From positions 6,546,564 through 6,610,563 of the forward strand of contig NW_002060944.1 of assembly GCF_000150275.1 (NCBI RefSeq): DNA of 64,000 nt, in the 5' to 3' direction. Positions 1 through 15,484 of this stretch are shown in pieces. Below the pieces are notes generated by a model. It had not been told where the DNA came from. It saw only the letters and a list, made by a program, of their open reading frames with translations, and did no database searches. Source of the DNA: Trichoplax adhaerens. Taxonomy: Eukaryota > Placozoa > Uniplacotomia > Trichoplacea > Trichoplacidae. Each line of letters starts with the position of its first letter. The stretch's first letter is position 1. Position numbers and translations under genes: made by a program.

Positions 1-59
1 CCTAAATTCAACGCTCCACCATTGCTCAAAAAATGAACTAATCTCAGTTTAAAAGCTTT

Positions 60-400
60 ACACTGGTCGAGAATTGAATCTATTCTCAAGTAAGCGCCCA
101 GCTAATACTTAAAAATGAATTCATTAGAGGTAGAAACTGAGCTGTGATCATGAATTGAATGTATTCCTAAAGAAATTTTTCATCACGGCTTGAAAAATGA
201 TCTAAATCTCCATCAAACTATCCTAACTCGCTTCGTTTTAAGCCTTTCAAGTGGTCCAAAACGAATACTTTCAGCGCTCATTTTCTCATTTTTATGCTTC
301 AAAGATGTTAACGTTACCGACATTACATAATATCTTGTCAAACTATCCTAACCTGCTTCACTTTTAATCATTTTAAGCGATATAAAATGACAAAATTTTG
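60..400. repeat. Two diverged tandem copies, about 123-bp unit
   Basis: The phrase CAAACTATCCTAACTCGCTTC at about 214 recurs as CAAACTATCCTAACCTGCTTC at about 337, each followed by similar TTTTAA-rich sequence. A weaker third copy may lie before 200, where GAATTGAATNTATTC occurs at about 69 and 152. The copies are clearly diverged, so the array is old. Confidence 0.55.
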
Positions 401-689
401 CGCATTTTCCATGCTAATCAAAACAATCATAGGTCTTACCAAGTTAAGAAGGATAATTATTGAAGCTAAAAATAAGATAATTATTGTCATTTAGAACTTA
501 AATACGCTATAGGTCATAATTAGATTATGTTACTAGTCATAATTGAATCTTCTTAGAATAAAAGTAATTTGATTGCATTGGCATTGTTGGTAAAGTTCAT
601 CATCAAACTATTTCTACTGGAAATGTTGAGGACTACAAGGCTCATACAGTAGCAGAGGAAGAAGGGCGATAAAGTGCCATTGGAAATTA

Positions 690-1470
690 ATTCTCTATAT
701 TGTAAGTGAAGGTAAAATTTGAAAGCAAACTGTTCTTCCAATAAGAATTGTAAAACATTTTTGAATAGTTCAAGGTGTAAAAGAGGAGACAGGATTAATG
801 AAGGAAAGAGTTGTTAGAATATTTTTAGATTAAATTGTAACCAACAACTGGAAAGTTTGCAATAGAAACGCTTCCTTAAATAGAAATTTTGAATATTGCT
901 GTAAAACTTGTAAGCAAGATATTCCTTCAGTGAAAATTATCAAGGTGTGAAAGAGGATACAAGATTAATGAAGGAAACAGTTTAAGATGAAATGGTAACC
1001 AACAACCGTAAAGTTTGCAATGCAAACATTCCTAAAATAGAATTTTTCAAGCTAGCGTTCTATTTGTAAGCAAGATTCCTCGATGGAAATTATGAAGGTG
1101 TGAAAGGGGATGCAAGATTAATGAGGGAATAAAGTTTAAGATAAAATGGTAACCAACAACCGTCAAGTATGCAATGGAAACTTTCCTAAAATAGAAATTT
1201 TCAAGCTAACTGCAAAATTTGTGAGCAAAGTATTTCTCCAATAGAGAATGGTGAAAAACTCCTTCGAATGTTGAGAGGGGTGGAAAAATTATAACTAACT
1301 ACTGTAAAGCTTGTAATGGAACATTTCTAGAATAGAAATTTTCGATATAGACGTAAAATTTGTAAGCAGTATGTTCCTCCAATGAAAATTATAAAAACTC
1401 TTTCGAGTAATTAAGGACAGAGTTGTTACAACTACTATCTGTATGAAAACTCTCCGCCTATACGAAATTG
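690..1470. repeat. Diverged tandem array, about five copies of a 145-170-bp unit
   Basis: The anchor CAAGGTGTRAAAGAGGA followed by GATTAATGAAGGAAA occurs at about 771, 941 and 1094. A second anchor (AACCAACAAC, then a GTTTGCAAT-like run, then TAGAAATTTT) occurs at about 840, 1000, 1152 and 1295. Spacing shrinks from about 170 to 145 bases through the array. No open frame is kept across copies, so this looks like noncoding satellite-type DNA and not a repeat protein. Confidence 0.8.
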
Positions 1471-4400
1471 GTTATTTATTATCTAAAATTCTTAAGGGGC
1501 TACAAGATTAATTAAAGATCTAACGGGAGTGGAATAAAGCTGTTAAAAGAAAGCGTTGCTAAATTGTGGCTAACGTTGTAACCAAGATCCGTAAACTCGA
1601 ATTTTTCTAAGATTGAATGATAACTTTCTGTTGTGGCTGTTATTATTTTGGTGCAGAAAGCATGGCTATAAATTGAAATATCTGTAATGGCTGCTGACAA
1701 AGACCAGCTACATCATTCTTATGATGTAATACTAGCAAAATACAGCATGGACAGATAGATGTTGCAGTGCTAAATTGATTCATTTCTGTGGAGGATAGAG
1801 CTCAAAGTCATGAAGTTTACGCATATATGCAAGTTAAGCCTGATTTTCTTTCAGACTCTATGATGTTGGGACAAAAAAACAGCCCTTTACCCTTAATAAG
1901 AAGGATTAGTCATACAATATATAGAGCACCTAATTCACGTAGAGAGTAAAATTTCCAGTGTCGACAAAATACAAACTAAGCTTAATTAGTAGGAGCTCTC
2001 CCGTTATAGTGGAGAAAAAGTCTGCAAATGAACAAAAAAACCCCTTGAGTCGTGTCTGTTTTTTCTTAAAACTGTCTAATCGCAGAATCACTTCTACACT
2101 CTTGTATAACTGTTTATCTTGTGGTAATCGATTAATTATCAACATAGAAAGTAAAGTTCTTCGGTCCAGAAAAAACCTAGCGACTGAATTTTAGAAAAGA
2201 TGCTGTTATCCATTAAAAAAGCTTGTTTACAAACGATAATTTAGAACAATTTTAACGATATGGATAATAGTGGAATGGTTATCCATGACATACGCGTGTT
2301 AGTTCAGTATAGTAAACAAGGAATCAATTGGTTATTTTAGCTTAGACAGTTCTACATTTTTAGCTAGCATAATGATAATACTAAGTTTCAAAATGAGAAA
2401 GAGGTACGTTCAACGTTAGCGAAAATTTTAAAGATATTCTAACCGATCGACCACAGTTGTAGTCCAAAAATGGCAGAGATGTAAATAATTTCAATTAAAT
2501 AATTTCATGCATAGTACAGCATCGTCAACAATTAACCATATTGCCAACAAACTATTGACTATTAATATACAAATTTCTGAATTTTGGCTCCCAATTAGAT
2601 TTCCACGTGATCTTAAAAAAACCACGCTTAATAGAAGACCAGCCAAAAATGTTATTGCTTACTTATGATCATAAATTAATATTGGAAAAGAAATTCAGGA
2701 TGAAATTCGATCATAAGATGAGCTCAATCACACAAGCGTTGATATTCTTGAGAATGGATTGCAGTATCATTTTACATCCAATTTAGGATGTAATAATTAG
2801 GAATGAGGTAATGGTTACCGCAATCAGATTATAGCTCTAAGATTTGGACGTTTAATTGACTTAATTGCAATACAATCTAATATCTATAAGTCCATATGAC
2901 CTGATGAAAAGACAAAGACTAGTGAAAATAGGATTGCTTATTTTAGGATAGTTCAAATATAAGCCTATACTCGTCTTCTACAGGACAATTTACAAAATAT
3001 GGATAAATGATTAGAAGTAGAGAGAATTTTATAGTAACATCTGTGTTTGGAATCAATAAATATTTCTATTGGGCATGGTAAATCATTGCTACCAGGGTGA
3101 AAGCCAAGGTACAACACAAAGTCCAATTCTGACGTCTATAAAATGGCGATTGATAGTGAATTGCTGTCCTATTTATCTTTTATGCTACGTACTATTTCTA
3201 TTAGTGTCTCTAACTAAAATCATAGATCTTTCAACAATTTTTACTATCGTAAAATAAAAGCTAAAAATTTTTCAATTATATCTAAGTCATGAAGTTTTAG
3301 AGCCAGGATAACAAACGTGTAGCCATCAGAACGGAAGTTATATAGAGCAAAGGTGTATGTTTTATCGTAGTATTAGATATATCAATGACTAACGTAAAGA
3401 AGTAGGAAGGTTTCTCTGTCAATATATTTCTATACATTCTACCACGCAGAATGAATAAAATCTCGCAAAACTACCCGTATATCCAAATATTGCTTATGCT
3501 CATACTCTATGAGCTGATAATATAGATTCCCCAAATCATGTCAAAATGTGAAATTAAAGTATCAATAATCCGATAAACATACAAAAAAATCATTTGAAGA
3601 TCCAGTTGAAACATTGCAGTGAATAATGGAAGATCAAGATATTTTTACCGGGATTGGTTCCACGAAATGAAGATAATAAATTTTAGTAAACTACCTCATG
3701 CTTTTAAACAGTAGACTACTTTCTGTCTACGATAATTGAAACATGAGCAATAAGTAGCACAACTTATGGCAAGCCAAATCTGGCCATATAATTCAATGAG
3801 AGAAGAGGGAGAGAAAAGAAATCAATGATAAAATTTTAACTAAAATAAACAATATAACTTATGGCTAACCTGGATTGGCTTGAGAAAATCTCGACCGAGA
3901 TTAAGCATTATACATCTTGAACAAGAATGGTATCAAATGTTGCTATAACATTAAGTATGGACTTTTTTACCGCTATTGATCACGCTTATATATACGTATG
4001 CTTAAGGAACGAGAGAAAGGTGGAAGAAAGAAAAGATTTAATCTTAGATAGAATAGATTTTAAATTATGTTGATCGTGGAAATAAATCAGTTGCATCACC
4101 ATTGATGCAGACGTGAAATAAAGCATATAGGAATAAGGTGATTTTCGGAAGAAGCTTTATTTTGCCAACATTCAATTCCAGGTTAAGCTGTCGTATGTTT
4201 GATGTACAGTAAGGAATACTAATTTTCTAATATTTCCATATAGCGGTTAATTTAAGGGATAAGGAGTAAGATCTATACTAGTGATGGGTTATAATATAGG
4301 CCAATCAATAATAAATGGGTAGTCTAGGTTTGCTTTATTCATTTTTATTCAAATTAATTAGTGGGTTATTAAAATTTTCTCTCATTCTCTTACCCCACCC

Positions 4401-7400
4401 TATCACTCACTTTTAGTGATTAGCCTGATTAAATACAGGAAAATATTCAGCATGCCCATTTCAGTAGATTTGCGTAGGACGAAGAAATAGATCATTTCAT
4501 AGTATATCATTATTAAAGAAAATATTAACAGATGGTTTAACTTGAGTATTAATTAAATTGATGTCGCAGGCCATACGGTTACAGAATATAGTCAAAATTG
4601 CTTACTTTATCAAGAAATAGCAGAGATAGACTTATATATGTATATACATATACAGCTCATGATGGCAATAATTAAAAATTCCTTATATGAAACATGCTGG
4701 TAACACCTTTATTGATATTAGGAAATGCGATAGGAGGGGTATGTGGGGATAATATGCATGTAAAATCAGGCTGATTAGAATTTATATGAAAGATTCGGTT
4801 TTAATTTAGAAATTTCAATCCTGGACTTTAGAGTAATCGAGCAGAATCAAATTATGGTAAGATTAAGATCTGACATCTAACCTCGATGGGAAAATCCTCT
4901 TTAATTTTCCAACGCAGACTGATTTCGTAAAATAGTCCTTGATACTATTTCTATTTTAATAAGGATTATTGCAAAAAATTTCGTATTGTAAGTCGGATAT
5001 GTACAAATTTTAAAGATACTAAAGAATAAGTGAGTAAATTATTGCAAGTAGTTATGATATATATTTTATAAAATTACGACAGCATTTAAATTTAAAAATT
5101 TACTTGAAATTAATTATGATTATGTTACTTATAAATCTTTATAAAAATTTATTCATTTTTTAATTATGAGTAGATGATGCTTAGAGCTAGTTTTAAAATT
5201 TATGGTATCAATAATATTCTGAAGTCCTCTTTAAATCAATACGTTTAGTAGTATAAAACAATTTATCATTTTATAGTAAAGCCTAGATGATAATTAAGAG
5301 ACTTAATGAGCTATAAGTCTACGCCAGCATTGATATGCAGGTATTAAAAAAATCATTAGAAATTAGTCACAAAATCTAAATTTTATAAAAGTTATTTAAA
5401 CGTAACTGGTATGTTGATGATTGCAAAGTATTTAAGGTAATTATTAACCTAATCATCATTATCTTGAAGTTTCCTATAATTATTTTGTTTTAATATAGAC
5501 GTCAGTTATAATTAAACAGCTAGAATTAGTTGTAGATTTGGAATAACATTCCCATTCAGAAATCCTCTAGAGTCTGCAATGGCAATTTCTAATTGGTATG
5601 AAATTAATATTTAAGCGTCTAAATCATTTCGAATTATTTAGTAGATTCTTATCAAAGGCTATAGCTCAATATTGTAACTTTGTGAGATAGTGATTCATTT
5701 TAAATGTTTATAGAATCAATCATTGATAATGAAAGGGCTCTATAATATGATACGGCAGTCATTTAGAAATTATACTCGCATGTCAAATCCGTGTGAGGCT
5801 TTTTTATTTTTTACGGGTTATCAAACCTAGATATTACCTTACATCATGATTTAATGATCTTAAGCAGTTATGCAAAGCACTATCATGATTTACGATAGTT
5901 CTAAAAGTATATTTAGTAGTATCATTTTAAACTGTCATTAAATATTGATGAACGTTTAAGAAACATCGTAAGAGCTTCTGTTGATAACATAATATCTAAA
6001 GTCTGTAGGTTAATGATCTGTGCAAATGTTACATTAATACTAGAAGATCATTTGACGACACAAGTAAAATCTTCCGTCTTTAATTTATATAAATTATAAT
6101 GGAAATACTTTTGTATGAATAATTTTAGATTCCACATCATCAGCCAGTTTTAATCTGAATATCCTTAAGCTTATCTTTGATTCTTTTATTCATCAGACAT
6201 AGAAACAATTAACGTCTCATACAGATATCAAAAAATTAAATGGTCTAGCGGAAGTATTCTTAATTACAGTCTGGATTCGATATTATTACTGAATTTCAAT
6301 TTCACAATTAATTTTTGAATTTGTCCTATAGCAGTTATCAAATAACACACCAGAGAATACGTCAGATTTTGAAGTATAACGTAGTTTCCTATCATTGAGA
6401 TAACTTAGATACTATAAGTTTGATCCATTTAACGAAATTAATTTTCTACCGATATTATGATACTAGATCTTGGTATAAAAATGATCCAGTTTCAAGTGTC
6501 AAGTTCCTTTTAGTTATAGCAACTGATCCGCATTATCTTGTAAATTCTGTTAATATTTCATTAGTCAAGGATTTATAGTGTGAGTCCTGATTTTTGACAT
6601 TTTCGTTGCTGATAAAGCAAAACAAGATGACTTTGAGAAGTATATAAAATTTACCCCCGCCTAATACTTAAATTCTTTACATTAGCTTTATGATAGTTTG
6701 CCGTAGTTCGATGTTTACTCACTTTGTTTTGCAATCCTAGAATCAAGCTATGCCAGATATACTATAAGTAGATCTAACTCTTCTTATTTCAAATTTAAAG
6801 AAGAAGATATTGGGCTTTTAAAATATTCTGCCATCAATTACATTGTACCACTGATATGAATATGTGCTAGCTTGATAGTTTAGTTTTGGCTCGCAAGATC
6901 TTACTTAACTTATAGGAATATCACTTTGATTTTGAATGTTAGTAAATATCAATGTGTCATGATTTTAAAGAATTTCATTTGATTAGCAATTAAGAGTAAA
7001 GAGAAAGAGGGTTCACGGTTGAAAATATTGTTTGATAGTGCTAAAATTAATGAAATGTTATTATTTCTAAGATTTGATGAAATTTAATTTCATATTCAGT
7101 TTTAAAAGTTTAAACACAGTTAGTTTTGTCACTTGAACCATCAACCATGATAACTTCCAAGATAACACGATCAGAGCTATACTTTGAAAGATTCTATGGC
7201 TATAGTTTTACGTAATTTCGTCAAGAATGATATTATTTCTTAATTAAATCTTGCGAGAGGATACACAGTATTTGGATTACTGTAGTAGATAATCGTTTCG
7301 ACAACTAATTTAATTTTTATATCTAGTCAACACGAGTATGATGACTATAACTAAATATGGCAGGCAAAAATTAAAATTAAATAAACTTTTTGATACAGAT

Positions 7401-9698
7401 ATAAAGGAAGGTAAATCCAATTACGATAGTAAACCGAGCAAATTAATAGTGAAACGTAGTTTTTATGGTAAATTTTATGCTTTGTTGTTTAAGTGTGTGT
7501 CGTTAATGAAGGAAAGTATTTCATCTACTGAAGGAAAAGATTTCTTTCACTGAATTTTTAGAGGAAATTTTTGATAACTAATTTTCATTCTAAATGAGAA
7601 TTTGATCAATGCAACCGCATTCATGGGTTTTAAGCAGTGTTTCTATCCACGATACGGTTGAACTTGTAATACTGTAGAGAGGAAAGATTATGTTTATATT
7701 TTCTATATGATCGCCGCTGCATTGTTGTCTAGCCGTTGAAAATTTATATTTCGTACGATCTTGAAAATAAAGTCATAAATGTAATAAATGCTCTATCATC
7801 TCTGGATATGTCCGGATATTAAAATAAAGTTGGACTTAAAATAAATAAAATTAAACGTTCTTTTCAGGTCACTAATCAGCCTGTCCATACTTATAAGTAT
7901 TAGTACAAAGTGTTATTAGATTAATTTCAGTATCGATTAGAAATAAATAGTAAAGAAATCTGAAAAATAGTCTAGAGATTGAATTTGGTAAACTGATGTA
8001 GATATCAATTAAAGATTAAAGCAACATTGGAAGTATAAATTGATAGTCTTGACAGGATGATAAATATCGCGTTAAAATATTTCAATTTCTATACCAATCG
8101 AAATATTAAGTAATTCATTTTTACCTTGACAACGCTCAATAAGGAAGAATCTGATGGGCGTTAAAATGTTTGAAAGATCCGATGTTGCTAGCCGATTGAT
8201 GGTCAATTTTACGTAAGTCAGCCAGCAAAATGTGGAATGAAGATTATCCTAAATTCAAGAATGAATTCTTCGGTCTGATCAGGATGATGACGTCTAAATA
8301 AAATAGAATATTATAAATGATAGAAGAGTTTAGAAAGATATTAAAACTGCCTCTATCTTTCTTGAAAATTATGGATTGTGTTTTTAAAGTCAATAACAAA
8401 CAATATCAATGGCGTCTCGAAGATTGACATCACTTTCCAAAGTATTGATAATTTAAAAATAAATAAAGTGTTTACAATGCTAATCAAATTTATAAGTAGA
8501 AAATATAATATTGGTTAACGCTGACCATGATGATCGATCTACGGATATTTGAACTGTCCTACACGAGTTAACGTCTAATTAATGGCAGAATATCTTACTG
8601 GAATGGATCAATGTTCAACTAATTTTCTTCCTTAAACTGATGTCTAAACATGGCAATACCTAAATCAAAATGAGAATAGATATAGTTGGTGATCAATCCA
8701 TTCGCCCATTTAAGAGAATAAAAAGAAGGGAAAAGTCTTTCATTCATCTCCAGTTATTTATTTTAAATAATGATTGAAAATCGATAGATAATACAATAGT
8801 AGATATTGAGATTTCACGTTCAATAAGGGTGAATTAAAGGCCGGACAAATATATATAAATCATCAATAGCTAAAGAATAGAATTATTGTTTTCATTCTTT
8901 TCTAACCTCAATTGCATTCTTGATAGTCCAGTCTTATTAATTGATGGTAGAAATAGTCATTTTTAGGATTTTTTCACTAAATAAAAGAAATAGAGAAAAG
9001 ATAATTAAAAATATTTTACACGTGGCAAACTGACCATCTCTAAAATGATGAATACATTCATCTCTAATATCTCTTCTATAGTAAATGTAATAGTTGAGAT
9101 TATTCGAGTATCAAATCGAGATAATTTTGAAGATGGTCTTTTATACTTATTATAAATTCGCTTTTTACGTTGCTTTAAAATTCTATGTGAAAACTATTGT
9201 AGATCGAAGATTATCTTGTAGTTTTAATCGATGATGCCATAGTCAAGCACAGATGTAGACACTTTTATAATCAATTACATAAGATATTTTGAAAAATTGC
9301 ATCGGGAAATTACTATTTCGTTATTAAATGAATTAGTATTGCAATAAGATCTGGGTATCATTAACACGGTAACGGTAGTAACTCATTTAAGATTTTCGCG
9401 AGAAAATTAGAGAGCTATAAAATTATTAACATTAAAGTTATTGATAGCAATTAGTGAATAGCATAACAGTAATAACAGGATTTGGACGTTATTAGAATTA
9501 ATTAGCTTGAAATATTTTGTAATAGCTATATCAGGAATTTATTATCCTGTTATTTTTAATGATCTTTAAGCAATGTGAAAATTTAAAACACCCTTAATAG
9601 CAATTAAAAATTTCATACAGAAATTATCAAGCTCTGTTATTGCTGTCATTTAAGCTTTTGAAATCGAAATTTGAATTTCAGCACAGCATGTAAATTAA

Positions 9699-9770
9699 CG
9701 GACAGTATCGCACCGCTATTGAGATTTAGATAGTACAGTATTAAAACTTATTTGCTTAAAATACTGTCCG
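9699..9770. repeat. 10-bp perfect inverted repeat, 52-bp spacer
   Basis: CGGACAGTAT at 9699-9708 is answered by its exact reverse complement at 9761-9770. The enclosed segment carries a third copy of the ACAGTAT core. The element could be a tiny relic of a MITE or a chance hairpin. No target-site duplication is evident. Confidence 0.4.
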
Positions 9771-10718
9771 ATAACTCGTATTAAGAATTTGTTGGACTTT
9801 TATTTTTTAAATTAATGAATTTTCAGAATGTAGAGAGGTTTAGCATGTTACTGGTAATAGTTAATTTGAAGTTTCATGTAAAAATAAGAATTAATGTAAA
9901 TTATAAACTTTAAATTTAAATTAGCGGCGATTTCCTTTCTGAGTGATTTGTATAACGAATTTAAGATCATAATATTGTTACAAGTTTCATAAAGTGGCAA
10001 TAAAATGAAGACACCGTTAATGCAAATTAGGTTAAATTTAAAATAAAATTAAAGAAATCATAGCCATCAAGTAGGTAACTGCAGGCGTCTAAATCATATT
10101 TGCAGTACGGCCATTAAAATTTTAAATAATTCGTAATAAATATTTTTTTAACGTTAGTTCTTTGATTATTGCATACGTGAATATATTTCCATTCCAATTA
10201 AAGAAGAGATTTTGTTGTTCGCATTTTCATATTATGTCAAATGATCCGGTTTGATTTGGTATAAGCTAAATTCGAAGTAGCTGTTATAAAGATTTACTAT
10301 TGGCTCTGTACTCATTAACAGGTTATTTTAGACGGAGTTAAAGTAGAAATTTTGTACTAATACACTTTATAACTATATCAGGTTGGGTCTGATTAATGTA
10401 AACTATAATATTTCGTACTTTATTGCTATTTTAACTGAGAGAAAATTACATATATATTAACACGCATTCTAACTGTATCACTTGCCATGGAAAATAATTA
10501 TACCTATACTTCTTATTTAATGGTCATGTTATTTTAACTAATTATTATATAATGTTATCATTAAGATCTATATGATTTGGAAGTATCATTTTTTTAGACG
10601 TAATAAAAATTGCAATAATCGTAGAATGATCAATACCTAACCAAAATGAAACTTAAATACAAGAGACTGGTCTTTAAGCGCACTCATACACTATAATTAC
10701 ATTCTATATATCAAAACC

Positions 10719-10803
10719 TTTCTTTTTAGTAAAAATTGGATCATGAAATCCAATTGGATGTAAAGTGATTCTATATCATCGATGATATTTTACTAAAAAG
10801 AAA
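10719..10803. repeat. 16-bp perfect inverted repeat
   Basis: TTTCTTTTTAGTAAAA at 10719-10734 is matched by its exact reverse complement at 10788-10803. The 53-bp loop contains the self-complementary TCCAATTGGA. This is a long stem for AT-rich DNA and could fold as a cruciform or be a MITE core. No transposase gene lies nearby. Confidence 0.5.
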
Positions 10804-13279
10804 CTTGTATTTTTGCATACACTATTGGAAAGTATTTGGAGTTTCTTGGGTTTTTGTGCTCGTACTTTGCCATTATATAATTACTGCTTATTTATCTGAA
10901 TAACTTGATCCATTCCGTACATTTACGAGAAAGACTAGATTTACTTACCGTGACAGGTTTTGCTATTTCTATGTTGTATTATTGTAATAATATTAACTTA
11001 TATTAATTTAAGCGATAGAAACTTTGATATTTAAAAGTTTTCTGCATAATAATAGCTGGAAATTCTAAAAATGTATTTCATGATTGAAATAGATGATAGA
11101 ACCCTTTAATTCACTCTGCTACGTCATTTTTTAATCTAGAGTGATAAATAATTACATATAAATTTGGCATTACTAATTTTAAAAACTTTGGATATGATAC
11201 GTAAATGCGGTAATCCTGTACAACCAATTGCGTACACTACTTTCGGATTAGTAGACTAGACTTGAATATATAATTGCTAATAAGTTGAGTTTTACTAATA
11301 TTAGAATTCTAGATATGACGATATAAATCAGAAATACTACTATTATATCGCTTGTTAACAAGTTGGGTTCGAAATATTTATGCTGTAGTTTAATTATGTA
11401 CAATCTGAAATCTGATTATCGCATTAAATGATAAAACGAAGGACTAATATTTTGTGGTAAACTTACAATGAATAATTTTCGTTAAAAAATGACCGATATG
11501 TAATAATTCATATGAAATCTTTCTATGCAGTTTTGTATCATCAATTTACTTGATCAATTCAATTTAGCATCTCGTTATATCACAAGTTTCATTAAATTAC
11601 TTAGTATATGAATATTAAACTATTTTAAATTCGACTAATGTTATCATAAATTGAAAGCGAAAAGCATCATGTTTGAGAATCTGACTCTACCTGCATAATC
11701 CTTTGACTAACCAGTTAATAGAAATTCTAATTGATGGAATTGGACGTTTGATTACACCGTATAACGTTCTTCTAAAGGATTTGAAATTAATATATAAGAG
11801 ATAATTCTGTCTGGCGAATAGAACGCCTTTTTTTAGGACAGGAACTTACGTGATTTGTCTAATTAATTTGAGTAGGTTTGAATTATAAAATTTCGAAGAT
11901 ATTTCTATTATTTACTGATAGATTCAAGAGTCGGATAGAATATTTGTAATGGAGAAATACTATTACAGTAAATAGGTTAATGTCAAGTTGTTAACTATAG
12001 TATGGATGTCTTAACTTAGCTGTATTAAAGTTAATGATATCTTTCATTTATGTATCGTTTGATAATGAAATAAATTTTAGTAATTTAATGTCAATGAATG
12101 AATTAAGATATTGTCCTGATTGACGCAATACTACTACTAAGATATTAATAGAGAGTAATAAAATAAGTTTAGCTCAATTAAATTATATTATAGGAAGTGC
12201 TAAGAAATGGGTTTTCTTATATAAATTATCAAATGTTCGTAAGTGCAGATACATAGGCGGTTATGCGAGTTTTGAAGATAAAAAGAAAATCGAATTTAAC
12301 CTTACAATTTTGTTCAATTTTACCAATGACTAACACAGCTTCCACCATTAAATTCGTAGCAAATAGTAATACGAAGGCGATGATGGTATACTGGTAGAGA
12401 GATTATGATAAGGAATCAAAACCGAAAAATGATTTAAGCTAGTCTTTATATGGTGTTGAAATAAGTACTACAATGCATGAATGAGTAAATAAATGAAAAA
12501 TTAACATCAAATTTCGGTCCCTTGTATTCATATAATGACATAAGGAGATTGAAGAGATAGGATAAAATTTAAAATCAGGCGCTATTTTGATCAAGTAAGA
12601 AATAAACGAACATTTATATAGTACGGTATATTAGTATATGGGTAGAATCAAGGTTAAAGGGAAAGTAATCAGTTTCGATAGAATTTTCGAAACAAAATTT
12701 TGCTAAATGATAGGTAAATCAAAATCAAAATTGAATCGCGGGCAGTATCAAGGGTATTAACACTAAATGGATTTGCTTAGAAAATTATAGAAAATACAAA
12801 ATTATTAAATTACTAACATGATCGATTGATATGATGAAACTGGACCCGGATTATCGTTATAAAATCATAGTAAGAACAAGGAAATGAAAAATTATAGTAA
12901 ATAACTATGATTACTATAGAAGGTATTGACCTTGCCTTGAATGCAGTTGACTGTGTTGTTTTCTTTATTTAGTAAATGTGTCAGAGATTTAAAAATATCC
13001 TTCGGATATTACCGCCATCTTGGAGACACACAACAATGATTGATTCTTCAATTGAGGAAATTACATAAGAGATTGAAGGTAAATTAAATTACCGTATCCT
13101 CCTCCCACTAACTTTCATAAAACATAAAAATAGTAGCTGAGACTATTGTTTTCTAAATCAATATCATCCGTTTACTTTGCTATTAATATCTCGGTATCCG
13201 TCAAGACTACTTTAAATAGGAAGTCCAGCCTAATCCTATCATCTTGATATAGAGTCAAGAGAATATTGGTACGTATATC

Positions 13280-14150
13280 TATCCATATTATTTATCATCT
13301 GTTACAAGCGCTATCTATTTTTCTTTCTATAGTTATCTATTCTAATTTTAGTAAACTGAAGATGATGAAAAGATAGCTTTATTTTACCAAGTGCTATGTA
13401 TGTCCTTTATTACAGCCAAGCAGGTAGCTTGTTAACTAGGGAAAAATGCCTTTACACTTAACGTAATATTTTCCTGTATCAATTTAATAAACATTGGCGA
13501 ACATATCTGTTATCTGTTACACACGCTAAACATTTTTTATTTCTTTTAACATGCACGCTAATTTCAGTAAACTAAAAATGTTGGTATGATGATTTTATAT
13601 ACTAAGATTGAAACTTTATTCAGTCTACGTTTTAATTTAATCATAATAATGGTGTGATTATTCGTGGAGTAAAACTGCAATCAATGAGTCTTTCACATGT
13701 TTTTGTCTCGGAAGAGGAAAATATCGTAGATTAAGACAGAGGAGACGATTTAAAGTTATTAAAATTTTCTTTATATAGATTTATTGGAAATTGGGAATAT
13801 GTCTATCATCTGCTACAAACGGTAAACAGCTTTTTTCTTTTGACATACATGCTAATTTCAGTAAACTAAAAATAGTGGAATGATGATTCTATATACTAAG
13901 ATTGTCACTTCATTCAGTCTACTATATGTTTTTATTATAATAATGACGCAATTATTCGTGGAGTAAAACTGAAATCAGTGAGATGTTTCACCTGTTTTTA
14001 TCTCATGATGCAGACAAGAATATTGTACATTAGATAGAGTAGACTATTTAAATTATTATCGTTACTCGATTCAATCTTGTCTTAAACCATAGTAATTACT
14101 CGTAGAATAGAATTAAAGTTAATGAGTTATTTCACATGTTTTGTCCAGTG
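13280..14150. repeat. Tandem array, about three copies of a 296-bp unit
   Basis: TTTCAGTAAACTAAAAAT and about 200 bases downstream of it (including ATACTAAGATTG and ATTATTCGTGGAGTAAAACTG) occur near 13560 and again near 13856. The first copy is preceded by a weaker one at about 13285-13400 (TTTTAGTAAACTGAAGATG). A truncated third repeat of the downstream half follows at about 14060-14150. Identity between the two best copies is high by eye. Confidence 0.75.
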
Positions 14151-15484
14151 ATATAGAGTAGAAGAAAAAATGTTTTAGATAAAGATGGAGTAGACAATTG
14201 ATTAATATTGCCTATTAATTGATAAATATTATTATAGTCTACATAAATTGTATTATAATTAAAATAACTTTAAGTAATTAAGTAGCTGCATGGGTACAAT
14301 ACTGTCAGGATGATGACGAACGGTCGATTTCTTCATGCAAATAGAGGTTAAAGATGTCGCATAAATGGTGCGGAAAGTGACACTTCCATGCTGAGATGAT
14401 GGAATAATTGTAGATATTTTTTCTATCTTGTCTAATTGATGATAATACGAGTATATTGGTAATTCTTGGCTATAATGCTGTCGTAAAATAGATTAGCTTG
14501 TACAGTATAATATTTTCGATTGTGAGGTTATGAGTAAGTAACTGTTCATAGGGGACATATTATCGCTTTAGACATGTATAGGTATTCGCTTGTAGAGAAC
14601 TGATGTAAGTGATCAAGTAAAGTTAACAAAAAATCGAAGCACTTTTTTAGATACTTAATGTGGCTCCACAGTAGCCATTTAGGTAGTCTAGAGTGCACAT
14701 GCCTTGGGCATGGTAAAATATTCATAGGAAGTAATGGATGAAAAATAGCGTAAGGATATTGAAAGTGCGACAGTAGTTTCCACGAGGTGCTCAAGAAAAC
14801 CATATTCTCATTGATAGGTATACCAGTAGGCTGTAGGATTCTGGAAATACGTGTAGTCTCATTTCAAAGGCAATAAAGTTGATTTTACCAATGTCTGATT
14901 AGTAGTAAGTAGCTGAATGATCATAATAATGCAGATATTAATAATTTAATAGAAGCTCTAACTCACATATCTATGCTCTTGACTGTCGACTGTCTTCTGC
15001 AGTAACAGCTAAACAGAATCGATGGGTAAGATATGATCAGAATTTCCATTAGCCTTGTGAATTAATTCTTTGCTAAAAAAGGTGCTTACTAAGCGCAATA
15101 CAGTAGAGTGCAATATGGCGCATTAGCAGTAATTTAGTCAAAACCAAGAAGACAGTTGTAGAGGCTATTCCCAGTCAATTACCTTTTTACGCGTATACAC
15201 TAAAATTGTTAGGGAAGTCATTGGGCCAATTTTAGGCAACATGCAAATTCATGTCTATTCTAGAGTATTTTGTCAGGTTAGATTGGGAGTACTGTAATAA
15301 GGATTAAGCAGTTGAAACAGTTCTAATTTCATACCGTTCTGTACAATCATTGCAATGATAATAGCATAAGGATAGTGTTTAATATGTAGGTACTTATAGC
15401 AGCTAAGAAGTTAGTGTGTTAATTAAATAACTTAAGCAGAGAGTCCTAAAAGGGAAAATGCTTTTCTCTTTGGAGTCCTTGACT

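Noticed and set aside
3069-3257. Short frame with GESQGTTQSPILTSI, loosely like the PQG box of reverse transcriptases
   Set aside because: No YxDD box, no upstream RT motifs and no long frame around it; the similarity is a few residues and probably chance.
14546-14803. 85-codon minus-strand frame
   Set aside because: No recognisable domain, no splice context and amino-acid composition of random AT-rich DNA.
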